Shown: positions 8,559 through 17,150, numbered from the stretch's first letter. The stretch is 64,000 bases of DNA from Collimonas rhizosphaerae (GCF_038896935.1 NZ_JBANDC010000002.1:124001-188000); one strand, 5' to 3'. Translations and numbers: made by a program. Notes: a model not told the origin generated them from the sequence alone.

Positions 8559-9661
8559 CTGGAGGCGGCGGGCTGCTCTATGCTGGAACCGGCCGCCTTG
8601 GCCGGTTCGGCATCGAGCGCCGCACGCAGCCTTGGCAGGCTGCCCGGGTACTGCTGCGCGATGAAAGCGAGCATGGCTTCGCGGATGGCGCAGCGCAGGT
8701 CGAAGGCGGTGCCGGAATCCTTGGCGCTGACCAGCAGCCGCAGCTGCATGGCGCGCTCGCTGGCGTCGGTCACGTGCAGCACGCAGACCCGGCCGTCCCA
8801 CAAAGGAGACTGCTTGCATATGCGCTCGAATTCGGCGCGCACGGCGGGCACCGGGACAGCGAAATCCAGCCACAGGAAAACCGTGCCGAGGATGGTCGAG
8901 GATTTATGCGTCCAGTTTTCGAAGGGGTTTTCGATAAACCATTGCAAGGGCACGATCATGCGCCTTTCATCCCAGATCCGCACCACCACGAAAGTGCCGG
9001 TGATTTCCTCGACCCGCCCCCATTCGCCCTTGACGATCAAGACGTCGTCGATGCGGATCGGCTGCGAAAACGCAATCTGCATGCCGGCGATGAAATTCCC
9101 CAGCACCGGCCGCGCCGCGATGCCGGCCACCAGGCCCGCCACCCCCGCCGAGGCAAGCAGGCTGGCGCCGAACTGGCGGGCGCCGGGCAAGGTCAGCAAG
9201 GCGAAACCCAGGCCGAGAAGCGCGGCAATGAAGTAAGCGCTGCGCGTCAGCACCCTGGTCTGGGTCAGGATGCGGCGGGCTTTCAGGTTGTCGGCGGCGC
9301 TGACGGGATTGAGCTGGACCACGGTGGCGCTTAACGCGCGGATGCAGCGCATCGCCAGCCAGGTCAAGGCGATGATCAGCGCCACCGAGGTCAGGCAGGA
9401 CAGCGGCACCAGCCAGGGTGTCTCGTCCGGCGCCCCGGTCAGCACCAGGCGCACCGCGAACAGGATCAGGCACACCCGGCTGGCGTGATACGCGATAAAA
9501 CTGGCGTTGGCGATGTAGGGCCGGTTGCCTGCCAGCCGCCGCAGCAGCATGATGCCCGCACGGTGCAGCAAGCCGGCCAGCAACGCCGCCAGCAGGGCTG
9601 CGCCAACGACGTAGAGGCTGGTCTCCAGGTATTGCAGTTCAGGGAAAATGCTCAGGTTCAT
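8555..9661 (-). CDS. MscS-family mechanosensitive ion channel
   Basis: 368-residue inner-membrane protein. Four hydrophobic segments fill the first half, followed by the pore-lining helix region (SLLASAGVAGLVAGIAARPVL) and the beta domain of MscS (QPIRIDDVL, GEWGRVEEITGTFVVVRIWD). The NPFENWTH segment after the beta domain and the larger C-terminal part match a common proteobacterial MscS subfamily. It probably releases solutes during osmotic downshock. It lies 61 nt downstream of the acetyltransferase gene on the same strand, so the two may be co-transcribed; the 3' ends of this gene and ppc overlap by 4 nt. Confidence 0.9.
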   Translation of the reverse strand: MNLSIFPELQYLETSLYVVGAALLAALLAGLLHRAGIMLLRRLAGNRPYIANASFIAYHASRVCLILFAVRLVLTGAPDETPWLVPLSCLTSVALIIALTWLAMRCIRALSATVVQLNPVSAADNLKARRILTQTRVLTRSAYFIAALLGLGFALLTLPGARQFGASLLASAGVAGLVAGIAARPVLGNFIAGMQIAFSQPIRIDDVLIVKGEWGRVEEITGTFVVVRIWDERRMIVPLQWFIENPFENWTHKSSTILGTVFLWLDFAVPVPAVRAEFERICKQSPLWDGRVCVLHVTDASERAMQLRLLVSAKDSGTAFDLRCAIREAMLAFIAQQYPGSLPRLRAALDAEPAKAAGSSIEQPAASS

Positions 9662-9722
9662 CCATGGCCCTCATCGGTTGGTCGAATCCGGCGCCGCTTC
9701 CTTGATCTGGACCGGCGCCGGA

Positions 9723-10202
9723 CTAGAGTTTCTTTTGCATCAGCATGGCTTTGCCCATGGCCGGATCGAGTTCGTAGCCGGCAAACCCGGTGGACTTGTA
9801 CAGTGCCTGGGCCAGCTTGTTGCCTTCCAGCACTTCCAGCGTGATCTTGCAGCAGCCCAGGCCAAGCGCTACCTGCTCCACCTGCGCCAGCAGCTTCTTC
9901 GAAATCCCGCGCCCGCGAAATTTGGCGGCGACCGCCAGGTCGTGGATATTGAGCAGCGGCTGGCAGGCAAACGTCGAAAATCCTTCGATGCAGATCGCCA
10001 CTCCCGCCGGCTCGTCGTCGACAAAAGCCAGCACCACGTGGACATCGCTCCTTTTGCTGATGGCGGCAATCAGGTTGCTTTTGACGAAATCGGCGAGCTG
10101 CCGGCCGCCGCCCATGGCGTCCATGGCGTAGCCGTCCAGCAGTTCCACGATGGCGCTGGCGTGGCGGGGATTGGCAAATTCGGCATTCACTATCTGAGTC
10201 AT
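9723..10202 (-). CDS. GNAT-family N-acetyltransferase
   Basis: 159 residues, one GNAT domain. The acetyl-CoA pyrophosphate loop is visible as FRGRGISKKLL (around residue 95), preceded by the LNIHDLAV strand, and the C-terminal EGNKLAQALYKSTGF is the usual motif B/C end. A ribosome binding site AGGA precedes the ATG. The substrate cannot be told from sequence; small proteins of this type often acetylate amines or free amino acids. Divergent from the GntR gene and upstream of the MscS gene on the same strand. Confidence 0.88.
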   Translation of the reverse strand: MTQIVNAEFANPRHASAIVELLDGYAMDAMGGGRQLADFVKSNLIAAISKRSDVHVVLAFVDDEPAGVAICIEGFSTFACQPLLNIHDLAVAAKFRGRGISKKLLAQVEQVALGLGCCKITLEVLEGNKLAQALYKSTGFAGYELDPAMGKAMLMQKKL

Positions 10203-10342
10203 GTTCCTGGTCCTGGTTCAGTATTGATGGATGTTTCCGATTTTATATCAGCGCGGACAATGTCTTGCGGATGTCAGGCGCGTGCCAAAAAAGCGCAGCC
10301 GCTCCCCCTTTTGGTGACAATAATCGGCAGTGCTTGCCAACT

Positions 10343-10428
10343 TGGTGAACTGATACACCAATCTTGTATATCAGATCAGTGCATCAGTCCCGGCGGCCGC
10401 CTGGCATACGACTTGCTGATACGTCAGC
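10343..10428 (+). promoter_or_regulatory. Probable promoter and operator of the gntR-ABC locus
   Basis: A possible promoter is TTGGTG (10343-10348), a 17-nt spacer, and TGTATA (10366-10371 region). An imperfect inverted repeat, CTGATACA (10350-10357) with TGTATATCAG (10365-10374), overlaps it. A perfect palindrome GCTGA-TACG-TCAGC (10415-10428) abuts the gntR start codon. The shared half-site CTGATAC suggests one regulator binding twice, most simply the GntR protein itself; this is inference from spacing and symmetry. Confidence 0.45.
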
Positions 10429-11151
10429 ATGACCGCCACCGCCAAATCGTCCACCCAGATCGCCGAACGGATTACCGAAGCGATGCTGGCGCGCAAACTG
10501 GCGCCCGGCACGCGGCTGGGCGAGCAGCAGCTGGCGGAACTGTTCGGCGTCAGCCGCACCCAGATCCGCGAAGCCTTGACGCGCCTGGTGACGCGCGGCA
10601 TCGTCACCGTCAGCGCCCGCCGCGGCTGGTATGTGATCGAACCGACCCCGGAAGATGCGCGCGATGCTTTCGAAGCGCGCCGTGTGCTGGAGCTGGGGCT
10701 GCTGCGCCATGCGCGGCCGATCAGCGCCGACGCCATCCGCAAACTGCGCCAGCATGTCGAGCGTGAACAAGCGGCGCTGGAAGGCGACGATGTCGCCTCG
10801 CGCAGCTTCCTGCTGGGCGATTTCCACGTCTGCCTGTGCGAATCGTTCGGCAACACCTTGCTGGCCGACACCCTGCGCGACCTCACTACCCGCACTACCT
10901 TGACCGCCATGCAATACCAGTCTTCGCACCACGCCAGGCAATCCTGCGCCGAACACGTCGGCATCGTCGCCGCGCTGGAAGCCGGCGACCTGGAGCAGGC
11001 GGAACAACTGATGCACAACCATTTATGCAATGTCGAAGCAGGCCTGGACCAATCGCTGCGCAGCGATTCCCTGTCGCCGCTACGACAGGCGCTGGCCCCG
11101 CTTTCCGAGAATGCCGACTTTGCAACATCACCCCCGCTAAAGGAGTTTTAA
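10429..11151 (+). CDS. GntR-family regulator, FadR/FCD subfamily
   Basis: 240 residues. The winged helix-turn-helix lies at about residues 10-75 (APGTRLGEQQLAELFGVSRT, REALTRLVTRGIV, RRGWYV) and an all-helical FCD ligand-binding domain follows (EARRVLELGLL and, near the end, HVGIVAALEAGD). It is immediately followed, with only 1 nt between, by the substrate-binding protein gene of an ABC importer, so it likely senses that importer's substrate or a catabolite and controls the operon. The palindromes just upstream are candidate autoregulatory sites. Confidence 0.93.
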   Translation: MTATAKSSTQIAERITEAMLARKLAPGTRLGEQQLAELFGVSRTQIREALTRLVTRGIVTVSARRGWYVIEPTPEDARDAFEARRVLELGLLRHARPISADAIRKLRQHVEREQAALEGDDVASRSFLLGDFHVCLCESFGNTLLADTLRDLTTRTTLTAMQYQSSHHARQSCAEHVGIVAALEAGDLEQAEQLMHNHLCNVEAGLDQSLRSDSLSPLRQALAPLSENADFATSPPLKEF

Positions 11152-11152
11152 C

Positions 11153-11932
11153 ATGAAGTTCCCAAAAATTTTGCTCGCCTTGGCCGCTGCTGCCACCCTG
11201 TTCAGCGGCACTGCGCGGGCCGATGCGCTCGAGGACATCGTCAAGAGCGGCGTACTGAGGGTCGCCGTGCCGCAAGACTTCCCGCCGTTCGGTTCGGTCA
11301 CCAGCGATCTCAAGCCGCAAGGCCTGGATATCGACGTAGCCACCCTGATCGCCAAGAAAATGGGCGTCAAGATCGAACTGATCCCGGTTACCAGCGCCAA
11401 TCGGGTGCCCTACCTGCAAACCAAAAAAGTCGACCTGATCATTTCCAGCCTCGGTAAAAATCCGGAGCGGGAAAAAGTCATCGCCTTCAGCGACGCTTAT
11501 GCTCCTTTCTATAACGGCGTGTTCGGCGGCGCCGACCAGAAAGTCAGCAGCGCGGCCGACCTGGCCGGCAAGACCGTGGGCGTGACCCGCGGCGCGGTGG
11601 AAGACCTGGAACTGACCAAGATCGCTCCCGCCAGCGCCACCATCAAGCGCTATGAAGACAACAACGGCACCATCAGCGCCTTCCTTTCCGGCCAGGTGCA
11701 GCTGGTAGCGACCGGCAACGTGGTGGCCGCCGCGATCATCGCCAAGCATCCACCGAAGAAACCGGAAACAAAATTCCTGATCAAGAATTCGCCATGCTCG
11801 ATCGGCCTCAACAAGGACGAACCGAAACTGCTCGACAAGGTCAACGCCATCCTGGCGCAGACCAAGAAGGACGGCGAGCTGAACGCACTGAGCGTGAAAT
11901 GGCTGGGCCTGCCTTTGCCGGCCAACCTGTAA
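11153..11932 (+). CDS. Polar amino acid-type ABC transporter, periplasmic substrate-binding protein
   Basis: 259 residues with a cleavable signal peptide (cleavage probably after ARA at residue 23). The mature part is a type II periplasmic binding fold of SBP family 3: VLRVAVPQDFPPFGS, GLDIDVATLIAKKMGV and NRVPYLQTKKVDLIIS match the usual opening, and GKTVGVTRGAVEDL the hinge region. The upstream AAGGAG is a good ribosome binding site. It is the first structural gene of a SBP-permease-permease-ATPase set. The ligand is probably an amino acid or derivative, but I cannot name it. Confidence 0.93.
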   Translation: MKFPKILLALAAAATLFSGTARADALEDIVKSGVLRVAVPQDFPPFGSVTSDLKPQGLDIDVATLIAKKMGVKIELIPVTSANRVPYLQTKKVDLIISSLGKNPEREKVIAFSDAYAPFYNGVFGGADQKVSSAADLAGKTVGVTRGAVEDLELTKIAPASATIKRYEDNNGTISAFLSGQVQLVATGNVVAAAIIAKHPPKKPETKFLIKNSPCSIGLNKDEPKLLDKVNAILAQTKKDGELNALSVKWLGLPLPANL

Positions 11933-11968
11933 GCGCTGCTTGCCGCATCGACTAGCTTAAGGCGAGAC

Positions 11969-12649
11969 ATGAGTTATCACTTCGATTTCCTGGCGCCGTT
12001 CGACTACCCTGCCGTGCTGATCAAAGGCGTGCTGGTGACGATCGAACTGATCGCTATCGGCGGCGTGCTGGGCGTTGCCGTCGGCATCTTCGGCGCCTGG
12101 GCCCGCACCCAGGGACCGCGCTGGCTGCGGCCGCTGGTCAGCGCCTACGTTGAGCTGATCCGCAACACGCCGTTCCTGATCCAGCTGTTCTTCATTTTCT
12201 TCGGGCTGCCGGGGATAGGCCTGCAGATCGGCGAGATGGAAGCGGCGGTGCTGGCGATGGTGATCAACCTCGGCGCCTACAGCTGCGAAATCATCCGCGC
12301 CGGCATCGCCGCCGTCGCCCGCGGCCAGGTCGAAGCCGGCTTGAGCCTGGCGATGACCAGGATGCAGATATTCCGGCATGTGATCCTGCCCCCCGCCCTG
12401 CAAAAAATCTGGCCGGCGCTGTCGAGCCAGGTGGTGATCGTGATGCTCGGCTCGGCCGTATGTTCACAGATTGCGGTGGAAGAACTGGCGTATGCAGCCA
12501 ACTTCATCCAGGGCCGCAATTTCCGCTCGTTTGAATCTTACCTGCTGTCTACCGCGATCTACCTGCTGCTGGCGATCGGCTTGCGGCAGCTGCTGCGCCT
12601 GATCGGCGACCGGCTGTTCGGCCGGCCCGCGGCCAAGGAGGCCACATGA
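11969..12649 (+). CDS. Amino acid ABC transporter permease 1 (HisM/GltJ type)
   Basis: 226-residue inner-membrane protein with about five membrane helices. It contains the family's YVELIRNTPFLIQLFFIFFG segment and the cytoplasmic EAA loop (EAGLSLAMTRMQIFRHVILP) that docks on the ATPase. It overlaps the next permease gene by 4 nt (ATGA), so the two halves of the channel are translationally coupled and probably form a heterodimer. Confidence 0.94.
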   Translation: MSYHFDFLAPFDYPAVLIKGVLVTIELIAIGGVLGVAVGIFGAWARTQGPRWLRPLVSAYVELIRNTPFLIQLFFIFFGLPGIGLQIGEMEAAVLAMVINLGAYSCEIIRAGIAAVARGQVEAGLSLAMTRMQIFRHVILPPALQKIWPALSSQVVIVMLGSAVCSQIAVEELAYAANFIQGRNFRSFESYLLSTAIYLLLAIGLRQLLRLIGDRLFGRPAAKEAT

Positions 12650-13302
12650 TTTCATTCTCTGTCTGGGACATCGTCCGCAACCTGCTGCTGGCGCTGCGCT
12701 GGACCGTGTTGCTGTCGCTGGCGTCGTTTGCCTTGGGCGGCCTGCTGGGATTGATCATCCTGTTCATGCGGACATCAAAGCAAGCCTGGCTGCGCCGCCT
12801 GACCAAGATGTACATCGAGCTGTTCCAGGGCACGCCCTTGCTGATGCAGCTGTTCCTGGCGTTTTTCGGGCTCGCCCTGTTCGGCCTGGAAGTGCCGGCC
12901 TGGCTCGCCGCCGCGCTGGCGCTGACTTGCTGGAGCAGCGCCTACCTGGCGGAAATCTGGCGCGGCTGCGTCGACGCCGTTCCGCGCGGCCAGTGGGAAG
13001 CATCGTCATGCCTGGCCATGAGCTACATGCAGCAGATGCGCCACGTGATCCTGCCGCAAGCCTTGCGCATCGCGATTCCGCCTACGGTCGGCTTCAGCGT
13101 GCAGATCGTCAAAGGCACCGCGGTCACCTCCATCATCGGCTTCGTCGAACTGTCGAAAGCCGGCACCATGATCACCAACGCCACGTTTCAGCCGTTCACC
13201 GTGTATGCACTGGTGGCGCTGATGTATTTTGCGCTGTGCTGGCCGCTGTCCAAATACAGCCAGTCTCTGGAAAGGAAATACAATGCCGCTAATCGCCATT
13301 GA
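12646..13302 (+). CDS. Amino acid ABC transporter permease 2
   Basis: 218 residues, homologous to the preceding permease: YIELFQGTPLLMQLFLAFFG, and the EAA loop EASSCLAMSYMQQMRHVILP. The 3' end overlaps the ATPase gene by 20 nt. Two different permeases with one ATPase and one binding protein is the standard build of polar amino acid importers. Confidence 0.94.
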   Translation: MISFSVWDIVRNLLLALRWTVLLSLASFALGGLLGLIILFMRTSKQAWLRRLTKMYIELFQGTPLLMQLFLAFFGLALFGLEVPAWLAAALALTCWSSAYLAEIWRGCVDAVPRGQWEASSCLAMSYMQQMRHVILPQALRIAIPPTVGFSVQIVKGTAVTSIIGFVELSKAGTMITNATFQPFTVYALVALMYFALCWPLSKYSQSLERKYNAANRH

Positions 13303-14011
13303 CAATGTAAAAAAAAGCTTCGGCGACAACCAGGTGCTGAAAGGCATCCGGCTCGATGTCGAAGCCGGTGAAGTGATCGCCATCATCGGCAAAAGCGGTT
13401 CCGGCAAGAGTACCTTGCTGCGCTGTATCAACGGCCTGGAAAGCATCGATGAAGGCAATATCAGCGTCGCCGGCGCACACCTGGGCAAGACCGAGCTGGA
13501 GCTGCGGGCGCTGCGCCTGAAGGTTGGCATGATCTTCCAGCAGTTCAACCTGTTTCCGCACCTGACTGTCGGCCGCAACGTGATGCTGTCGCCGATGATC
13601 GTCAAGGGAACCACAGAAGGCGAGGCACGCAAGTCGGCACAGGAGAACCTGGCGCGGGTCGGCCTGGCTGAAAAATTCGACGCCTACCCGGACCAGCTGT
13701 CGGGCGGCCAGCAGCAGCGGGTGGCGATCGCACGCGCGCTGACGATGCAGCCGCAGGCCCTGCTGTGCGACGAAATCACCTCCGCGCTCGACCCGGAGCT
13801 GGTCAACGAAGTGCTGACGGTCGTGCGCGGCCTGGCGGAGGAAGGCATGACGCTGCTGATGGTGACCCATGAAATGCGGTTTGCCCGCGAAGTCTGCGAT
13901 CGCGTGGTATTCATGCATCAAGGCAAAGTGCACGAAATCGGCCCGCCGGAAGAGATTTTTGCCAATCCCAAGACACTCGAACTGCAGCAATTCCTGGGCG
14001 CTTCGCACTGA
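13283..14011 (+). CDS. Amino acid ABC transporter ATP-binding protein
   Basis: 242 residues from the ATG at 13283 (AAGGAAAT upstream), rather than the longer frame from 13229 which lies inside the permease gene. Walker A GKSGSGKST (36-44), signature LSGGQQQR (139-146), Walker B ALLCDE (159-164), then the switch histidine in VTHEM. The Walker B region reads CDEITSALD where most relatives have FDEPTSALD, a small departure that leaves the catalytic glutamate intact. Energises the two permeases encoded upstream. Confidence 0.95.
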   Translation: MPLIAIDNVKKSFGDNQVLKGIRLDVEAGEVIAIIGKSGSGKSTLLRCINGLESIDEGNISVAGAHLGKTELELRALRLKVGMIFQQFNLFPHLTVGRNVMLSPMIVKGTTEGEARKSAQENLARVGLAEKFDAYPDQLSGGQQQRVAIARALTMQPQALLCDEITSALDPELVNEVLTVVRGLAEEGMTLLMVTHEMRFAREVCDRVVFMHQGKVHEIGPPEEIFANPKTLELQQFLGASH

Positions 14012-14041
14012 AAAAAGCCGGCTGGAAATCGGGGAACGGAA

Positions 14042-14080
14042 GGAGCTGCCCGCAATTCTGTAAAATTGAGGGTCAGCTCC
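14042..14080 (+). promoter_or_regulatory. Two-step inverted repeat ahead of the purine deaminase gene
   Basis: GGAGCTG (14042-14048) pairs with CAGCTCC (14074-14080), and inside it CAATT (14053-14057) pairs with AATTG (14064-14068). There is no T run after it, so it is a weak terminator candidate for the ABC operon; it could equally be an operator or a leader hairpin of the deaminase gene that starts 33 nt downstream. Confidence 0.35.
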
Positions 14081-14112
14081 TGATTTGCTCCTGTTTAACC
14101 ATGGAAGTACAC

Positions 14113-15168
14113 ATGAATTCAATCAGCACCACCCCGCCGCTCGCAGCCGATCTGGTTTCCTTTATCGAAGGTTTGCCGAAAGCGGAACTGCACCTGCATA
14201 TCGAAGGCACGCTGGAACCTGAATTGCTGTTCTCGCTGGCGCAACGTAACAATGTCGAACTGCCCTACGCTTCCGTGGAAGAACTGCGCGCCGCCTATGC
14301 TTTCACCGACCTGCAATCGTTTCTCGACCTGTATTACGCCGGCGCCGCGGTGCTGCAGACCGAACAGGATTTTTATGACATGACGATGGCGTACATCGCC
14401 CGCTCGCGGGCAGACAACGTGCGCCACTCCGAAATTTTCTTCGATCCGCAGACCCATACCGAACGCGGCATCAGCATCGAGGTCGTATTCGCCGGCATCG
14501 CCCGCGCTCTGCGCGAAGCGCGCGACAAGCACGGCTTCAGCAGCGCCATGATCATGTCCTTCCTGCGCCATTTGTCGGAAGAGGAAGCGTTCGCTACCCT
14601 GGAAGAAGCGCTGCCCCTGCGCGCCCAGTATCGCGACCTGTGGATAGGCATCGGCCTGGATTCGGCCGAACGCGGCAACCCGCCGGAAAAATTTGCCCGC
14701 GTCTTCGCGCGCTGCCGCGAACTCGGGTTCCACCTGGTGGCCCACGCCGGCGAGGAAGGCCCGCCGGAATACGTCAGGGACGCGCTCGACGTATTGCATG
14801 TAGAACGCATCGACCACGGCGTGCGCAGCGAGGAAGATCCGGCCCTGATGAAGCGGCTGGCGCAGCAACGCATTCCGCTGACGGTATGCCCGCTGTCCAA
14901 CCTCAAGCTGTGCGTGGTCGACGACATGCGCAAGCACAACCTGGCGCGCATGCTGCACGCCGGCCTGGCGGTCACCGTCAACTCCGACGATCCGGCCTAT
15001 TTCGGCGGCTACATGAACGCCAATTTCCTGGCGGTGGCGGCATCGCTGCGCTTGAGCCGCACCGAACTGGTGATGCTGGCGCGGAATGCGTTTGAAGCGA
15101 CATTCCTGCCGGCTGCGGCGAAACAGCAGCTGTTGCTGGAACTGGACGGCTACTGCATGGCGCACTGA
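14113..15168 (+). CDS. Purine deaminase, probably adenine deaminase of the Pa0148/Aah1 type
   Basis: Metal-dependent amidohydrolase of the adenosine/AMP deaminase superfamily, 351 residues from the ATG at 14113 (GGAAG upstream); an ATG 12 nt earlier is possible. Metal ligands and catalytic groups are visible: HLHIEG (H27, H29), VAHAGEEG, ERIDHGVRS and VNSDDPAYFGG. From memory, the wording closely follows the Pseudomonas aeruginosa Pa0148 protein and fungal Aah1, shown to deaminate adenine to hypoxanthine rather than adenosine; a standard pipeline would call this add. Substrate is therefore inferred, the fold and chemistry are firm. It follows the ABC importer by 101 nt on the same strand and has a terminator behind it. 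Confidence 0.85.
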   Translation: MNSISTTPPLAADLVSFIEGLPKAELHLHIEGTLEPELLFSLAQRNNVELPYASVEELRAAYAFTDLQSFLDLYYAGAAVLQTEQDFYDMTMAYIARSRADNVRHSEIFFDPQTHTERGISIEVVFAGIARALREARDKHGFSSAMIMSFLRHLSEEEAFATLEEALPLRAQYRDLWIGIGLDSAERGNPPEKFARVFARCRELGFHLVAHAGEEGPPEYVRDALDVLHVERIDHGVRSEEDPALMKRLAQQRIPLTVCPLSNLKLCVVDDMRKHNLARMLHAGLAVTVNSDDPAYFGGYMNANFLAVAASLRLSRTELVMLARNAFEATFLPAAAKQQLLLELDGYCMAH

Positions 15169-15196
15169 TCCTGCATCGGCTGCAACCGCTGTGCGC

Positions 15197-15230
15197 AAGC
15201 CGCCGCGCCTCACGGGCCCGGCGGCTTTTT
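15197..15230 (+). terminator. Terminator after the purine deaminase gene
   Basis: AGCCGCCG (15198-15205) pairs with CGGCGGCT (15219-15226) and is followed by five Ts, 30 nt after the stop codon. Confidence 0.7.
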
Positions 15231-15424
15231 CACGGCGGCGGCGCAAAAATGGCCCGCATGCCTGATCCGCGGCAAGGCCATAACAAATCTGCACTACCCA
15301 AAACGCCGCTTCTGTATTGTCCTTGCAAGCCGGCCGGTTTCAGGGCACCATGGATAAGCAGCCAGATAGCCTGCCCTATCGATCCCGTCTGACTCTGCGC
15401 AACCGCTTTATCGTGGAGACCATG

Positions 15425-15679
15425 ATGGACAACGTACTCGCCGCACCTCGCCTGACCAACGCCGGCATCTTGTTTTCGGTGACGGTCGAATTCCAGCAGT
15501 ACCAGTGCCTGGTGCCGGCAACCACACTATCAGACCTGTCGCATTCGAAAGATCCCAAGCTCGACCTGCTCGATACCTATCGCGCCTTCCAGACAAAAAT
15601 CGAAGGCGTCGCACGGCGCCTGATCGGCGCCGGCATCGTCGGCAAGCCGCTGGTTATCGGCAGCGGCTATTTCCAATAA
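15425..15679 (+). CDS. Small protein resembling DUF1488
   Basis: The open frame begins at 15317, but GTGGAGAC sits ahead of the ATG pair at 15422/15425, giving about 84 residues, the usual size of DUF1488 proteins. Visible features: a GILFSVTVEF strand, YQCLVPATTLSDL, and a C-terminal helix FQTKIEGVARRLIGAG. DUF1488 has no established function. The ribosome binding site is one of several GGAGAC-type sites in the window. Confidence 0.6.
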   Translation: MDNVLAAPRLTNAGILFSVTVEFQQYQCLVPATTLSDLSHSKDPKLDLLDTYRAFQTKIEGVARRLIGAGIVGKPLVIGSGYFQ

Positions 15680-15739
15680 TCCCAAACCGGACCTGGTTGC
15701 TTCGCTGCTGCGCATGCAATACATGCATGCGCTGGATCG

Positions 15740-16180
15740 TCACATGCCGGCAAACGTGCGCTTCTTCAGCAAGGAAGCACGCAGCTTGTCGTACGCCAGG
15801 TTGAAAACGAAGGTATAAGGCAGGAAAAAAAGCAGCAGGCCGATATCGAGGAACAGCGCATCGAGCAGGCTCATGTCCAGCCACCATGCCACCAGCGGCA
15901 CCACGATCGCCACCAGCCCGGCTTCGAATGCGGTAGCGTGCACCACCCGCATGGCCATGGTGCGGACCAGGTGCCAGCGGCGCTCGATACGGTCGAACAG
16001 GCTGTTGAAAATCATGTTCCAGGTCATCGCCACCAGCGAAATCATCAGCGTCAGCAAACCCGCATGCGCCATCGGTATCTTCATCACCCATGACAAGACG
16101 GGTGCGGTCATGCCTACCGCCAGCACTTCAAATATCAGCGCGTGAATGGCGCGTTCGGTCCAGGTTTTATGCGTGTTCAT
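15740..16180 (-). CDS. PACE-family multidrug efflux transporter (AceI-like)
   Basis: 146 residues with four membrane helices arranged as two BTP (bacterial transmembrane pair) repeats. Family marks: RAIHALIFE near the N-terminus, whose glutamate (E18) corresponds to the proton-coupling Glu15 of Acinetobacter AceI, WNMIFNSLFD at the end of the first repeat, and FVFNLAYD at the end of the second. PACE proteins export chlorhexidine and other biocides by proton antiport and are usually paired with a divergent LysR regulator, as here (gap about 109 nt). Confidence 0.93.
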   Translation of the reverse strand: MNTHKTWTERAIHALIFEVLAVGMTAPVLSWVMKIPMAHAGLLTLMISLVAMTWNMIFNSLFDRIERRWHLVRTMAMRVVHATAFEAGLVAIVVPLVAWWLDMSLLDALFLDIGLLLFFLPYTFVFNLAYDKLRASLLKKRTFAGM

Positions 16181-16255
16181 ATTGCCTCCATTGCTTCAGA
16201 AAACTCTGATGAAGCTATTTTCTTCGATTTACTTGATACTATAAAATCTATAACC

Positions 16256-16270
16256 ATCGGATAAACCGAT
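16256..16270 (+). promoter_or_regulatory. Candidate LysR operator between the PACE pump and its regulator
   Basis: ATCGG-ATAAA-CCGAT is a perfect interrupted palindrome containing the T-N11-A pattern of LysR-family sites. It lies 19 nt before the regulator start codon, in the shared intergenic region, where autoregulation and control of the pump would both be possible. Confidence 0.5.
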
Positions 16271-16289
16271 ATATAGGAGCGAGTACGCC

Positions 16290-17150
16290 ATGCGCCACTC
16301 ACTGGAAACCCTGTTCATGTTTGTCGAGGCCGCCACACTGGGTTCGTTCTCGGCGGCGGCACGCAAGCTGGGCAAGCAGCAGTCCACCGTCAGCGAGGCA
16401 ATCGCCAACCTGGAAATAGACCTCGGACTGACGCTGTTCGACCGCCGCACCCGCCGCCCGACGCTGACCGAGCAAGGCCGGGCCATGCTGGTCCACGCGC
16501 AGCACGTGATTGAAGCTGCCGATCGCCTCGAACGCTCGGCGCACCGGCTGGCGGGTGGACTGGAGCCGCAGCTGACCCTGGTGCTGTCCGATACTTACCA
16601 GTCGGACCGCTTCGAACATATCCTCACCAGTTTCGAGCAACGCTACCCGGAGCTGGAACTGGAATGCATGATTGCGGAGCGCAACGACGTGGTTTCTTTG
16701 GTGCAGGAAGGACGCGCCAACCTCGGCCTGGTGGCGGCGCAGCCGGACTATCCGCCGGATATCGGCTTCGAATCGGTGCCGGACCGTTCCGCCATCGGCC
16801 TGTATGTCGGCAAGCAGCATCCGCTGGCAAAAGCCGCGCACATCTCCAGCGAGATGCTGCACGGTGCGCGCGAGCTGCGCCTGAGCACCTATGCCGACGA
16901 GCCTGTGCAGCGCCGCCGCGGCAAATGCTGGACGGCGTCCAGCTACCTGCTGCTGCTGGAAATGACGGAACTGGGTTTCGGCTGGGCCGAATTGCCGTAC
17001 TGGCTGGCCAAACGGTTTGCCGCCAACAGCCTGCTTGAGCTGCAGGTGCGCGGCTGGCCGAAAAGCATACAGGTCGACGCGGTCTGGTCGCGCCAACGCG
17101 GACTGGGACCAGCCGGCAGCTGGCTGCTGGATACCCTGATGGCGCGCTGA
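16290..17150 (+). CDS. LysR-family regulator, divergent from the PACE pump
   Basis: 286 residues. N-terminal winged helix (LETLFMFVEAATLGSFSAAA, QSTVSEAIANLEIDLGL, LFDRRTRRPTLTEQG) followed by a periplasmic-binding-like effector domain. The QQSTVSEAIANLE recognition helix resembles the subgroup that sits beside PACE transporters. The ATG has AGGAGCG upstream. It probably activates the pump in response to a biocide or a natural amine; effector unknown. Confidence 0.92.
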   Translation: MRHSLETLFMFVEAATLGSFSAAARKLGKQQSTVSEAIANLEIDLGLTLFDRRTRRPTLTEQGRAMLVHAQHVIEAADRLERSAHRLAGGLEPQLTLVLSDTYQSDRFEHILTSFEQRYPELELECMIAERNDVVSLVQEGRANLGLVAAQPDYPPDIGFESVPDRSAIGLYVGKQHPLAKAAHISSEMLHGARELRLSTYADEPVQRRRGKCWTASSYLLLLEMTELGFGWAELPYWLAKRFAANSLLELQVRGWPKSIQVDAVWSRQRGLGPAGSWLLDTLMAR

